From Agapanthus africanus (Eukaryota > Streptophyta > Magnoliopsida > Asparagales > Amaryllidaceae), in contig JASDDO010000001.1 of NCBI GenBank assembly GCA_030015575.1, positions 518,439,772-518,503,771 of the forward strand: a stretch of DNA of 64,000 nt, in the 5' to 3' direction. This document shows, piece by piece, positions 10,941-23,990 of the stretch (the first letter of the stretch is position 1; the number at the start of each line of letters is the position of its first letter). The notes beneath the pieces are model-generated. The model ran no database searches. It was not told the DNA's origin and worked only from the letters and a program-made list of their open reading frames with translations. Made by a program: the position numbers and the translations under genes.

Positions 10941-11680
10941 TCGTTACTAGTAGACGAATAAATTGTTGTGGTCGATCCAACATAAATCGGTGTTTTGGTC
11001 ATCATGAAGATTAAGTGGGTGTGACACATCCTTCTATTTTACGTTGTTGTCAACTATAGAGAATTCGACTGCAGACTAGTACCTACATAAAACCTTTTCT
11101 AGATTGTGATCCGTTGCATTTAATTTTTATTTTTTTTTTGAATGGTGTTGCGGTCTAATGAAACTAGCCTAGTTGCAATGGTTTGGCGGCAAGTTTGAAT
11201 CTTCTTCTTATTCTATTTATTTATTATTTATTTATTTATATTTTTACTTATGAGATGTATTTTTAAAAAATAGTCATTTTTTAGTGGGTCATCCTCATAA
11301 ATGAAAAGATTTATGCCATTTGTGGATCGCTTTTATGTTCTACAAAGAAACTAAACAAAAAGACTGAATTATAGACACGTGCCAACGTATGACTTTTGAT
11401 CAAGCGCATAGATTCATATAATTGACCAAAGGATCCGCCCCCCCCTTACCCCCCCCCCCCCCCCCCGCACGCCGCCACCGGCAAATCTAACCTTTATTGT
11501 TTGAACAAAACCATGTATATATCCTTATCCGTTTTTTCTTCTGATAATGATATAATACAGTGGCAATGTCCGTTTGAACTTTGAAGTCTATTCATCACTT
11601 GGAATTAAGTTGAAAAGTAACTCGATTTCGAGTGGTAGATCAAAGCTTGTAATTCTATTTTTTCGGGGAACATATAGCCA
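10941..11680. other. Intergenic DNA, no gene; 18-base poly(C) run
   Basis: No coding region or classified repeat is seen. A homopolymer of 18 C lies at 11449-11466, after an eight-C run. Runs of T and TTTA repeats lie at 11128-11260. Confidence 0.6.
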
Positions 11681-12126
11681 TGTAAACACTATAGAGAATA
11701 TGAATTTAGGGTTTTGAACCCGATTGCTGTATTAAGTTTTTTACAGAAGTATATATATTACAATTATATGATGGAGAATAAAATCAAATAAAATCTTTCC
11801 TAATCTTGCTACACTAATTTGGTAGTTGTGGATTTGATTTGCTTGATTGAGATCCACGACAGCTTGCACTTGTATTGGACAGACGTCTGACTCGTCTTCG
11901 CCAGACGTCTGCATGCTCTCTGGTTTTTGCTGCAGATTCAATTCGAGACGTATGGAGCTTATTCCTAAGATGTCTAGCCCCTTATTTGGGCAGATTTATT
12001 GCAGACATTTGCTTCTTATTTCTTCAGACGTCTGGCCTCTGCTCTGTTATTTGGTCAGACGTCTGGTAAACGTCTGCTATGCCTTCTTCAGACGTCTGTC
12101 GTCGCTTTGGGCATGTGTCGCTAACA
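11681..12126 (-). mobile_element. Ale-like copia 3' LTR, about 446 bp
   Basis: The right boundary is firm: on the minus strand a purine-rich tract (GCGGGGGCG) is followed by TGTTAGCGACACATGCCC, just after the end of the pol sequence. The left boundary at TGTAAACACT (11681) is the best TG...CA partner but is not proven, because the other LTR is absent. The LTR carries five copies of the palindrome CAGACGTCTG. The length fits short Ale/Retrofit LTRs. Confidence 0.72.
11880..12098. promoter_or_regulatory. Five CAGACGTCTG palindromes in LTR U3
   Basis: Exact copies lie at 11880-11889, 11902-11911, 12025-12034, 12056-12065 and 12089-12098. Partial copies lie near 11945 and 12001. The core GACGTC is a C-box type bZIP site. 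The clustering in U3 suggests an enhancer, but no binding is shown. Confidence 0.65.
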
Positions 12127-12692
12127 CGCCCCCGCAAGATTGAGGCGCCATTGGAGACTCCGATCTTGGAGTGAAGTTTGAGAAAGAGCATGCGACCAAA
12201 TGCTTTTATGAGGACATCCACAAGTTGATCATGAGTGCTGATATGGTAAACACGAATAGTTCCATCTGCAACGCACTCCCGAACGAAGTTGTAGTCAAGA
12301 GCAATGTGTTTCATTCGAGAGTGGAAGACTGGGTTCGCGCTGAGATAGATAGCCCCGGTATTGTCACATTATTGAGAGTGTGGTTTTCTGAGAATTATCT
12401 TGAGTTCATGTAGAAGATTTTTCAACTATAGTACCTTTGTCATGGTATTCGCAAGGGTTTTGTATTCATCTTCGGCAGAGGATCGAGAAACATACTTTTG
12501 CCTAGCCAATTTCTATGGTATTGGATTCGAGCCTAGGTAGAGGATATAGGCATTGGTGGAGCGGTCGTTATCACGACTGCCATCCCAGTCAGAGTCATTG
12601 AAGGCCTGAAGAGTTAGAGGAAATCCTCTGCGGAGGTAAAGACCATGATGTATGGTGCCTTTGAGGTAACGAAGAACACGTTTGAGTGTCGT
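12127..12692 (-). mobile_element. Ale-like copia pol, 3' end (RNase H), fossil
   Basis: Minus-strand translation shows the copia RNase H tail ([20 protein letters not shown], then [10 protein letters not shown]) and, further upstream, [20 protein letters not shown]. These are Ale/Retrofit-type signatures as in Arabidopsis RE1-like elements. The segment is separated from the rest of the element by the solo LTR at 12693-15813. The element is broken and truncated. Confidence 0.88.
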
Positions 12693-15600
12693 TGTCACGC
12701 CTCGCTTCCCGGTGTACGGGGACGCGACGAGGTCCGCTACGTATATACTCAGAAGTACATACGCTAAGCGTATCTAAGCAATATAAAATAAATACACAAG
12801 AGACAAGAAATAAAAAGAACAGCAACTTTTATTTATTAACATTCTTTGTACAATGCATGAAAGGAAATACAACTGAAATAAAAGATGCCTAAACAATGGC
12901 ATAACAGGAAATGAAAAATACAGAAAGGAAAAGTGTGCAATGAATCTAAAGTGCAGGGTCTTCGGCAAACTACTCCAAGTCTTCTTGAGATGGCTCGATC
13001 TCCGCTGGGTCCAAATCACCTGACGACATTCAAAGAAGAAAGAAACAGAATGTCGTCAGCGAACAGGTCGCTCGGTAAGTCCCTAAGGTAAGAGGAAGGT
13101 AGAAAAGAAAGAATAAGAAGATATCTTTTAAATTTGTATACTATTGTTGTAATGTTATGTTAACGCTGTTGTTTGTAGCTTGGTACAGAAGGATGCCAGT
13201 GTATACGAGGGGAGTCTCTATATGCCAGAGACTAGAGGCACGTATAGTACAAGGAACCATTTATGCCACGGTACAACAGTAACTGGATTCATGTTAGGTG
13301 TATTAAATCTGACCACCTTGTGCCACGTTTAACACCTTCCGTATCAATCTACCCCTTAAACCCCGCAATGTCTTGTTCGTATTGTTATCTTGTAAATTGT
13401 ATTGGTTGTATGAGTGATTGACTGACTGACCGAAACCATGATATCAGTAAACGGTTATAACCGTAGAGTCATGTAAATGGAATACTGAGAATCATGTAGA
13501 AGGAATATATATCTATGGTTCGGTTCGGTCAAGTTGTATAAATTGATAATTGTATTCATGGATTCATGTGTTCATATTGAATTGGAATCTTGTAGATTAT
13601 AGATTGACTTGAATCATATTCAAGTCAGATTAATCAGACTCAAACCCGAGTCAGACAATCAGAACTGTGAATCGAAGTCTTATAATTGCTAGGGTCCTTA
13701 GGGTAATTTATAAAACTTGAGGGAGTTTTATGTAAAAATAATTTTATAAACTTTTCAAAATACATCTCAAGTATTTATTGTTCGTCTTAGAGTTGTAATG
13801 AGGGTGGATTTTATGTTGTGACATTTCTAGTGAAAATATCATAGTTTTATAAATAAGGGTATTCATCCGTAATATTGATTATTTGAAGTTCATGGTATTT
13901 TAGTGTAAAATTTAGTATTGTGATTTTTAGAAAAAGGTGGAATATTTATATTATAATAAAATAGATATTTAAATGATAAATATACATATGTTTATACAAA
14001 ATAATTTTAATAAATATTTTATATTCCAAAATTCTCATTTTCTTAAGATGTCGTATTTTAAACCTTTCGAGACCGAATGCTCCTTGCGGAGGTCTGAATC
14101 TCGCACTACTAGCCCGAGAGTGCACGATAAAACGTACTATCCCTAACGGGTTCCCCAAAGGTGGGTTGTAGCGGCGCTTTGCAAAGATTGTAAAATACTA
14201 ATCCTTTAGAAAACGGTTTTATAAAGTAAAAGGTATTTATTTGCAAAGGTGTAAATTTCCGTATTTTAGATTCTAGGGTTTCCTAAGCCAACTAGCCTAT
14301 TTCTAAATGGTCTAAACGACAAGTCGTTAGATGTCTCAAATCGCCTCTTCACCGTCAATTGTGGCCAGATAAGTACAAGTGAGGAAGGAGGGATCCGCTC
14401 ACGAATCGTGAGGCGGGCCTTTTAAAGTTACCTTTGCTCACTTGCCTAGCCTAGACACCACAAAGTCAGGTTTAGATAAACGATCGATATCCACAACTTA
14501 TCGTGTTTTCCTAAAAAGAGGTGTTTATTTAAAAGTGTATCAAAGCTAAACTTTTAGAATCGGTTTTCTTAAGAATATGGTATTTAAATGAAAGTGTTGT
14601 TTTTATCGTATTCTAAGTTTTGATGATATCGTTTTAGCGTTGTATTTGAGTGTTTGTGGAGGTAGGTCATTACCTCGTGCTCTACTTTAAACGTTTAGCA
14701 AGTTAAGGGGTTAAATGTGAAATTGAAACATTGTAGTATTAAAGTGAAAAAAATACGATAAATTGGAAAGGTTATCATTTCATGTGAGAAAACTTGTTCA
14801 AATTGATTTTTAAAGTTTAATAGTCAAGATTAAGATGTTTAGGCATGAATGTATTGGTTAGAAGTGAAATTTTATAGAAAACCGAGTCAAAAATCGGATT
14901 TGTTCCAATTCCGTCGGATTTCGAAATTTCGTATTTTTGAGAAATAGAAAGGGGGATAGAATGGGACTTACGGGTTTTGATCTATACTAAGGAGTGAGGG
15001 GGGACTAAACGGGTTGCCGAGGCGTTGCTTCGTCACCGATTGTTCCTAAAAACGTCGCCGGAAGTTCGTCGGAGCTTCGCCGCGAACTTGTTTTCAAAGT
15101 ACACACTTCTTAGAAAATTTTGAAAAAGTGAGCTTAGGATTTTGGGATGAGAGGGTAGAGGGGAAGGGGTGTATTTATAGGGTAGGCTAGGGGTAGGGTA
15201 GGTGAAGGGTTTTTAAATAAAAAATGTAAAAAGTATAAAATCATTAAAAATTGGAGTAAATAGGGTATATGAAAGGTTTTAATGTAAAAATGTATTAAAA
15301 AATCATTAAAATGGAGTAAATGGGGATTTCAAAGGTCTCTGAAACCGATCTAGGAATTTGAAGTGTACAGGGGGGTTTAGAAGATGAAGAGACACAATAT
15401 TGAAGAAGGGAACTCGGCCGTCCAGACGAGTCCGGCCGGCGGCGCCGGCCCGAGTCGGCCGAGTCAGGGCATGGGGAGGTGGGGGGTCGTCTAGTGTAGC
15501 CTCTGGTATACTTAATTTTTAAAGTGTAGTGGGAAAATCTGGAGTTATCTTGTGTGGACGTTGGGCTTCCATAAAATTTAAAACAAAATAAATATTAAAA

Positions 15601-15813
15601 ATAATGTGGGGCATGGGATTTGAACTCTGGTGGCTTGGTTCAGCAGTGCAAGATATTACCAATGAGCTACAAGCTCCTTCTTATAATTAAATTGCTAATT
15701 AATTACTTAAGTCTTGTGCTCAGACAATAAATACCCCTTTATGGATTTTTTAAAAAAATATTTGAAAAAAATTTGTATAGGAAAAAGTGTATAAGAAAAT
15801 TAGGGTTGTTACA
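12693..15813 (-). mobile_element. Solo LTR, Tekay/Del-like gypsy family, 3121 bp
   Basis: The ends are TGTCACGCC and GTTGTTACA on the plus strand. A perfect 5 bp target duplication GTCGT lies at 12688-12692 and 15814-15818. No primer site, polypurine tract or coding region is inside. A minus-strand TATA box (TATAAATACACCC near 15170) followed by a CT-rich leader sets the sense strand. It aligns along its length with 20052-22858. The flanking copia coding sequence resumes exactly at the duplication. Tekay/Del is suggested by LTR size and termini only. Confidence 0.92.
15609..15678 (-). ncRNA. tRNA-like segment inside solo LTR
   Basis: On the LTR sense strand there is an A box (TAGCTCATTGGT, 15658-15669) and a B box (GTTCAAATCCC, 15615-15625) at tRNA spacing. 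The acceptor stem pairs only in part. Equivalent segments occur in the relatives at 22677-22751 and 63811-63880. It is more likely a retained tRNA-like or Pol III promoter-like module than a working tRNA gene. Confidence 0.55.
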
Positions 15814-16941
15814 GTCGTCCGGTAAAGTTCTGTGGAGGAGTGAATAAATTGGGATAGACGATTGACGGCAAATGAGGCGTTGGGCCGAGTGAGAGAGAGG
15901 TATTGAAGAGCACCAACTAGCTGACGGTATGGTGTGGGGTTGACGGAGGAAGAACCATCATGGAGGAGGAGATGAGTGGTATTGCACATTGGAGTGGTGG
16001 TTTCTTTAGCTCCTGCTATGGAGAACTTATTCAGTAGATCAGCGATGTGGCGATGTTGGGATAGAAATAGACCTTGTGATGTAGGAATAGGTTCTACACC
16101 AAGAAAGTGATGAAAGGCGCCAAGATCCTTTAGAGAAAAATGTTGCCCAAGTTGACGAACAAGGATTGAATGAACTGAATATTGTTACCGGTGAGGATGA
16201 TGTTATCGACATACACTAAGAAGTAGGCGACGGCGGCTTCCTTGGAGTAGATGAAAAGATACATATCCGCCACGGAGTTTGCAAAGCCATCTTGGAGGAA
16301 TAGCCTTTGAGTTCGAGGTACCATGCCCTAGGCACTTGTTTAAGACCGTAGAGGGCTTTTCGTAGTTTGTATACATGATTGGACATGAAGGAGTGGATAA
16401 AGCTGGGTGGTTGAGCCATATACATATCTTCATAGAGAGTGTCGTTGAGGAAGGCATTATTAATATCGAGTTAACAGAGAGGCCGGCCATGAGAGTGTGT
16501 GAGGCATAAGACTATACGAAGTGTTGTCGGTTTGATAACTGAGCTGAATGTAGTGGAATAGTCTAAGCCAGGCCGTTGGTGGAAGCCTTTGGCCACAAGG
16601 CGAGTTTTGTATCGGGCAATGGCGCCATCGGAGTTTCGCTTGATTCAGAAGACCCATTTGCAGCCAACAAGATTTTGATTTGATTTTGGGACAAGGTCCC
16701 ATGTTCCGTTCTTCATGAAGGTATCAAATTCTTCGGACATTTTAGCACGCCATTGGGGATCCTTCACAGCTTGAGAGACGCATGTTGGTTCAAGAGTTTG
16801 GGGGTATTGGATGAACAGTAGTATGGTTGATGTATAGAGAGTTGAAGTAATTAGAATTCGGTTTTCATTCATTGGTGATTCGGAGATTTGGATCTGGGAG
16901 AGTAGGGAATAGTTATGGACAGGGAAAATGGTGTTGAGTAG
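15814..16941 (-). mobile_element. Ale-like copia pol, reverse transcriptase region, fossil
   Basis: Minus-strand fragments show copia RT in order. The N-terminal block is at 16645-16872 (WRAKMSEEFD, NGTWDLVP, GCKWVF). The catalytic block [15 protein letters not shown] is near 16200-16225. [16 protein letters not shown] is near 15900-15935. The element is broken at several points. Gag, integrase and the 5' LTR are missing because the sequence switches to an Athila-like LTR at 16942. Confidence 0.88.
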
Positions 16942-18291
16942 TGATTAGTGCAATTTATTGCATATTTTTATATCACATTTATCATTTTGTTTTCATATTT
17001 TATGATGTTCCGGGTGTTTTTATGAATAAATGCAAGTCACAGGGTTTAAATGTAAAAGGACGAAAAAGTGTGCTAAAAATAGATCACGTGCGTGCAATGG
17101 AGACTTAATGGAGCTAAACCAAAAACAAAGAATCAATTAGTGATATTGAAACAAACATTGAAGATCTCAAGATCAAATCAAATAACATGGAAAAAGCAAA
17201 ATCCTTAGAAGATACAAAATTGCGGCCGAAATGGGCTAACATGAAGATTTGGTCGAAATTTTATGAGATCCAGACTTGAGATTTTTAGGCAGATTTGCAT
17301 TTATATATATATTATAGAAAGTTTGTTTCAATTCTCTCGAAGTCCTATAAAAGGCTCTGTATAGTTTAGGGTTTGAGATATCTCTCTCATATGCAAGGAA
17401 ATTAGGGTTTACTTTTGGAGAGGGATCGAGAACAATTTGTAAGTTTCTATTTTAAATTTTAATAAAGATATTTAGTTTCTTTGCAATTGTTTCTCTATTC
17501 ATGCATAGCTAAATTTCTTATCTAAGGTTTTGATTGCTTATTATAATGTGGTTGGATGTTTTCATTACTTTCTTTCTTTACTTTCGTATGAATTTCATTT
17601 AGCAGAATAATTGTCTCCTTTTGTTCTTTCATCTTAAAAAACTAATTTTTATAATGAAAGTTAACATCTTGAATAATATCAGGGATACATGATAACAACT
17701 AGAAACTAATTAGATTCATGATAGATTGACAATCTAGAAATCTAATTAGGGAAGATAAGAGATGATTAAAATTAAAAGAAATTCAATTTAGATAGTTAAG
17801 GTGATCCAGATTAACAAAAAAATTGGTAGTTATAGATTGATCACCTACAAATATTCATCGACGGTTAAAACTTAGATTATTTTTAATGAAATAGAATTAG
17901 GGTTTTAATTAATTTTAAATGATGTTATATAATTGATAGGATAATATTAATTACATTAATTTACCCTATACTTTTATATAATCAATAGATCATTAATTAA
18001 AACTAAGAAAAAGAATAAAAGTATAATCATATAAACCAACAACATTAGAAAAGCAATTCAAAAACCCTAGAATTATCTTTCTTTTTATTCAACCAACTTT
18101 TAAATTTAGTTGTTTTTAAATTTCTGCACTTTTAGATTATTTGTAATTTTATTTTATTTTAAAAATCAAATCTTTTCGTTACTTGTTTTTAAAACTAATT
18201 AAAATTTACATCTCCCTATGGATCGATCTGTAAGTACTACTGCAATATAACTATGCACTTGCGGTTAAAATTGATAGACTAATAAATCTCA
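16942..18291 (+). mobile_element. Athila-like gypsy LTR, about 1350 bp
   Basis: The LTR begins TGATTAGTGCAATTTATTGC. It has a plus-strand TATA box (TATAAAAGG near 17346) and a tail of the type CCTATGGATCGATCTG, seen in Athila-class LTRs. A primer-site-like sequence follows at 18301. The 3' boundary is set at the CA before that site and may be off by a few bases. No partner LTR is in the window. Confidence 0.65.
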
Positions 18292-18300
18292 ATCGAGTTT

Positions 18301-18319
18301 TTGGAGCCGTTGTCGGGGA
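18301..18319 (+). promoter_or_regulatory. Athila-type primer binding site, slightly decayed
   Basis: TTGGAGCCGTTGTCGGGGA resembles the TTGGCGCCGTTGCCGGGGA site that follows the 5' LTR in many plant gypsy elements. It differs at two positions. Confidence 0.7.
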
Positions 18320-19187
18320 GGCATAAATTTTTTAATTAATTTTAAATTCAAGTTAATTTAGTTTTATTTTGTTAGATTTGATTCTGCATATTTTTATTTT
18401 TTATTTCAGGAAACGAGACATACATCTAGAGAGCTTAGATTTTATAGAGCAGGACGAAAATTGGCCTGAGACCCAAATCAAAAATTTTTTGGCCGAATCT
18501 GTATATTGCTTGGTTTTGGCCGAAATTTTTTAGTGCTTTGCAAATTGTTTTGCTACAGTTTGTTCCACTTCTCGTATACTTTCCAGATCTTTGTTCCATA
18601 TTTGTAGGTAAGTTTCATTTTTTCTCTAAACCTCTCTTTAGTTTCAATAAACTGTTTTTTTCTGCATGATTCTTTGCACTGCCAAAATATAAAAAAATTA
18701 AAAGAAACTTTCTTTTTGATTGTTTTAGATTTTTGCTTATTTTATTCTATTTGCATAATTTAATATTGACTTAAGGGGAAAGAAATCCAAATCAAGATTA
18801 GGTGGGGACTTTATCACCCTTCCTAGGTCCCACAAATCATAAATCTAGCATACACATCCACCCATATTAATTAAAAAATATCTAGACTCATCCCCCTAAG
18901 GACAATCGCACTCACACAGGACAAGAGAAGGTTGTTGGTAATTTACTGTTTATCCACTTCTTTCTTATGGTTTCTAAGGCAAGTGTGTCTAAGACAAGTG
19001 GTTTACTTAATTAGACCTGCTATTTCGGTGATTCGTATAGCAGATACTTTTCACTTAACTGACACTTATCTGGCTGCAAGATTGGTAAAGAGATGGTAGA
19101 GGATCTGTCCTACAATTTGTCTCTTGGAATTCAATGAGTGGTTCTACTGATTTGACCTGTGTGACCCTAGTTTTAGGGATTGCTTGT
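18320..19187 (+). other. Athila-like leader, then unclassified sequence
   Basis: AT-rich leader follows the primer site to about 18780. From there to 19187 no gene, domain or known repeat is recognised. It is likely decayed retroelement or spacer DNA. Confidence 0.4.
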
Positions 19188-19433
19188 TGTTTACCGCAAA
19201 AAACAGAGACGAACTGGGTTAGAACGTCTTGCTTGAATTTGGAGGCAGATGTCATTTGGAACATATTCTCCCACCTCTCCGAAGATGCCAAGTTGAATTA
19301 TAGCACCGTATATCGGGGATTTGGATAGATACGACCGTTGTAGTGCGACTTATCAGATTCCCCCTCTTTGAGGGATTTTTTGATTGTGGAGATGCGCTTC
19401 CTTGCAGACATAAGCCCCTGCAGTTAATTACGC

Positions 19434-19448
19434 TATCGCATTACGATA
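19434..19448. other. Tat LTR stem-loop near 3' end (subfamily 3 form)
   Basis: Stem TATCG / CGATA with loop CATTA lies between the conserved flanks GTTAATTAC and AACTTTC. The equivalent stems in Tat-2 and Tat-1 have different bases but still pair. Confidence 0.65.
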
Positions 19449-20051
19449 ACAACTTTCACCTGCTCCAGGCAGATCACTTCGTGTCATGTTATATTGTTTA
19501 TTTTAGGATTGCCCATGGATTATATACAGAGACTAGTTTATGTTGTCGCTCGTAGGGCGTGGATTAGTCCAAATCCGTATATATATATATATTATAAATT
19601 TAGGGTCGAACTTGGGACGCGGATCTCTTGTGAACGTGGTTCATCAGTTCGAAATATGTCATCTGATGATCGTTAGTCATCTTTGAGACTGAGATCAACT
19701 CAAGAATATGGTTAAGGCTCGTTGATCTTGTTTTCGGATTAAGATCAACTTAACAAGTACGGATTAAGGACCTTTAGCCATCTTTGAGACTAAGACCACT
19801 TAAGTTTATTGATATTTTGATCAATATATTTCATATGAGAAACCAAAAGCTTCATCACTTAATTCAATTTTGATTAAGTGATCAAAAAATGATTTATTGT
19901 ACAAGTGCGCAAGTATATGTGAGACACATGCCTATTTATTTCATTTGAAAAGGGTGCGCGCATGTATCGCACGTAGTTATGTACTGTTTTATTTCAAAAA
20001 TGTTACGCATGTGTGTATCTCGTGACGCATCTGTTATGAATTCAAAGTTAC

Positions 20052-22858
20052 TGTCACGCCCTGCTTCCCAGTGTACAGAGACGGAGACGTGACGAGCACG
20101 CGACGTATTTACTCAAAAATAAATACGTTAAGCGTAAATAAGCAATATATGAAATGCATGAGAAATGAAAAGATATATAATGTAAACAACAAATTTTATT
20201 AACATTCATCTTTACAATACATTGCTTTGAAAAGAAAAGTACAATGATATAAGCAATGCCTAAACAGTGGCATATGAAATGAAAAGTAAGTACAAGGAAA
20301 AGCTAGAAGTTCTGCTGCTCGGTGAACTGGTCCACGTCCTCCTGGCTAGGCTCGATCCCGAGAGAGTCCGGTCTTCCTGATGAACATTCCAAAGAAAGAA
20401 AAGACAGAAATGTCGTCAGCGAACTATCGCTCTGTAAGTCCCAAAAGAAAGACATGAATACAACAAGTAATGCGGAAGGAAACTGTTAAGTTATACATGT
20501 ATCAGTTTATTATTCTAACGTAGTTGTTTGTAGCTTAGTACAGAAGGTATCAGTGTATACGAGAGGAGTCCAACTTGCTCCGTGGACTATGGTAACATGT
20601 AGTATAAAGTCCCGTCAAAACCCACGGGACAACGGCACAAGAGTTCATGTGGGTGTCTTTTAGTGACTATCTCGTTCCACTTCTAATACATTTCGTACCA
20701 ATCTACCCCTTTAACCCCGTAATGTGTTGTATAGATTATGATTATCAGACTTTTCGAGACCATGGATACAAGTTGTTCAAGTAGTCAGATTCAGGATGTA
20801 AGCTTATAGTCATGTCAAGTTATAGTCATGGTTCTATCAAGTCAAGTCTTATATTCAGGTTTGATATTCAGGTTCAGGTTCAAATATACATGTTAGAGTA
20901 TAGATTCATGTTTGAATTGGATTCTTGTTTGAGTTTGGATTCAAGTTTGATTTAGACTCAGACTTGAGGCAGACACTTAAAACTGATTTGGATCCTGAAT
21001 TAGGTTCTGGAGTTATCGGTAACTGCTGTATATGGACGGCAGGATTTGTGTCTTTTTCCAAAACAATTACCATTGATATCTCCGTTAAGTTTTTCTACCT
21101 TAAATAGGCAATCACTCACTTTCTCCGGCTCTCTGAGATTCAAGAGAATTGATCCCGCTTAAACCTATATTTACTAAGTCCTTAAATGTAATTTTATATA
21201 ATTTGAGGGGGTTTTATGAAAAATATTTTTAATATAGTTTCAAAATAAGCTCGGGAAATTATTTATATTATTTAGGGTTTTCATGAATGTGAATTTTAAG
21301 AATTGAGGTATTTTAGTGATTAGCTTGAATAGCTCATGGTATTTTATTGTAATACTTAGCTTTTGTTGGTCTCTTGATGGTATCTTGATGAGACTTGTAA
21401 TTCTTTCCTTTGAAAAAATATAAGGTTATTATATTTTGAAAATATATGGATTTTATAATATTTATATAATTATTAAAAATTAATTTTTATTATTAAGTAG
21501 AAAATTGCGTTTTTCTTAAAAATCGTATTAAAACCTTTCGGGACAGAATGCTCCGTGAGGAGATCTGCATCTCGTTCTACTAGCCTAGGATGTGCGATAA
21601 TCCACACCATCCAATAGCCGGTCCCCTAAAAAGGGTTGTAGAAGCTTATTTGCAAAGGAGTTTTAAAATATAATTCAAAAGAAAACCGTTTTTATAGCAG
21701 ATGGTATTTTAATGAAATATATTGTATTCGCTAGAAAAATAGATTCAAAGAGAGACGTGCTATGGAATCATGTGTGTTTGTGAGGGGTAGGTCATTACCT
21801 CGTGAATTTTTCTAAAGGTATGATTAACAAAAAAAAATACTAAAAGAATGTATGTGAAGTTCATGGTATTTTAATGTAAAAGTTAAATTAAGGTTATGTT
21901 TCATGATATTTTTGAGTGAAAATTGTTCAAAACATTAGTTATATGATTACAAACATGTTGTAAGAATATGGATGAAAAATATGTAAGAAAAAGTTAAATT
22001 TTTAGGGTTTAGAATAAAAGGTCAGTGTTAATTCCACTTACCGACATGTTTTGAAAAAGAGAATTTTTCAAGAAGAAAGAGAGGGATAGGAAGGGACTTA
22101 CTAGCTAGTTATCCTAAGGAAAGATAGACGAGGGAGTGTTGATCTTCGTGGCGTCGCGGGGTCTCTGGAACTTGCTTCGATTCTCGCTGTAAGTCGATCT
22201 CTTACTAATTTCACCTGTACTCTTCTTGTACTTAGAAACCTTTGAGAATTTTGGCTATAATTTTCAGAATGAGGAAGTGCTAGGGCATGGGATAGTATTT
22301 ATAGTATGGAATTAGGGTTTTGGAATTAAAAGAGCGAATTAAAATGCATTAAAATGTGATAAATTGGGGAATTGAGGGGTCTCTGTTTGACTGCAGAGCA
22401 ATCAAACAGTGCAGGGGTGATGGGGGTATAGGAAAAGACTCGTGTGCAAAACCTGGGCACCTTTACCTACGGATGACCCATCGGCGTCGGCCATAAAGGG
22501 CATCTTGCTGGTCATTTTGTGGGTTGGGGCCGATGGATCTTTGCCATGTGTCTGTGTTTGTATTTATATCATTTTGCACATGTTTATTTTTCCAGACTTT
22601 TCATTTTTTGTGCATTGCACGTGTAAATTTTTGGGCTTCTAAAAAGTTTAAAATAAAAATCAGAAAAAATATAATGTGCCTGATGGGATTCGAACACAGA
22701 GGCTACGTCACAGTAGTGCAAGCCTTTTACCGGTGAGCTACAAATGCTTTCTTGCTGTTCTTAAACAAAAAATAACTTATAAATTGTACTCAGGCTTGTA
22801 AACTCCGTTCTGTACATTAAATTAAAAAATTTTGTACAGTAAAATCAGATTCGTTACA
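20052..22858 (-). mobile_element. Solo LTR, same family as 12693-15813, 2807 bp
   Basis: The ends are TGTCACGCC and TCGTTACA on the plus strand. The flanking 5-mers are GTTAC (20047-20051) and GTTAT (22859-22863), a target duplication with one difference. It aligns with the first solo LTR in many blocks (for example ATGTCGTCAGCGAAC and AAACCTTTCG), at perhaps 70-75% identity by eye. A minus-strand TATA box lies near 22295. No internal coding region is present. Confidence 0.9.
22677..22751 (-). ncRNA. tRNA-like segment inside second solo LTR
   Basis: A box (TAGCTCACCGG, 22730-22740) and B box (GTTCGAATCCC, 22684-22694) on the LTR sense strand, at the same position in the LTR as in the first solo LTR. 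Both boxes are kept although the surrounding LTR has diverged. Confidence 0.55.
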
Positions 22859-23990
22859 GTTATGTATGTGCGTATGTATGTAGGTGTGTATGTATTTAAT
22901 AAGTCAATGTGCATTGCACATGACGCTCGCACATTCATGGACCATTTTCAACAAGTACACGTACGTGCATATCACGTGATGTGCATGCCTTTATGGACAA
23001 CATCCAACAAGTGCGCACACGTGGGTAGCACGTGATGCGCACATCTCCCGGGGATTGTTTTTTTCGTGGGCAGCAATTTTTAAACTAAGTGCGCACTATT
23101 TGGGTACGCACTTATTTCGATCAGAAAGCAACAGCTTTCACAGAGAAACAATGACTTCTGTTTCTTTTATTCTATGTTCTTTTCCTTCTTTTATTTCCAA
23201 AGAAGTAAAAACCGGGATCTTTATCTTTTCCAAGTCATTTATATACGTTTCATGGTGCACATCTTATTTTTTTGGATCTTAGGATCAATCTCTCGCAAAA
23301 ATATATAGTTTATGAACGAGGGACGGGCTCTAAGATCATCTGATCTTTTATGGTGAATCAATGGATTCAAAAAGAAGCAAAACCTTTTGTATAAAGCAAA
23401 AGATTTTTTTTTGAGGAACAGAGAAGTTTTTTCTCTTTATTTCTACCTTGCGTACTTGTTCGCGGATGAAGAAAAAGACTTGGAATTTTGTCAAGCTTAT
23501 GTAGGGACTCTTTGATTTAATCTCATGAGTCCTTTGTATAGGGCATGAGAAATATCAATTGGTTTGAGAGAATATCTCATTTAGAGATCTCAGTTGATTT
23601 CATAATCAAGTGGCGATCTTTAATCACTATTGGATGGAGATCATGGATCTTAACAGAAGATTTCTCTTCTAACTAAGGACTTGATTTTTAATTAACAAAA
23701 TATATTTCTTGTTAGAAGTGTTTGCTTCAAGGAATGTACATGCGCACTTGTGACCTTTGACACATGCACACGTGCATTACACATTGCACGTATGATTCAA
23801 CCTGGCAATCTTGCTAAGTGCGCATGTATAGATGCACACAACCTGGACCTAGTCATTTGACTCATGCACGCGTTCATTGCACGTCGTGCATGTGATTTAA
23901 CCTGGCAATCTTACCATGTGTGCCTGTATAGGTGCGCACAACTTGAATAGGAACAAATGTACTCTTTGAGCCAAATTTTTTACGAAAACA

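Larger units (their letters stand above)
19188..23990 (-). mobile_element. Tat-3 gypsy 3' LTR, split by a solo LTR
   Basis: The left end TGTTTACCGC matches the Tat-2 LTR edge. The right end ACGAAAACA is followed by AATGCCCTCCACTAC, the complement of a polypurine tract like that of Tat-1 at 33947. Shared Tat LTR blocks lie at 19215-19590. The LTR is interrupted at 20052-22858 and is about 2.0 kb without the insert. U3 holds ACGTG-rich repeats (22940-23050 and 23740-23940). The Tat-3 internal region runs rightward to about 25500. Confidence 0.85.
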
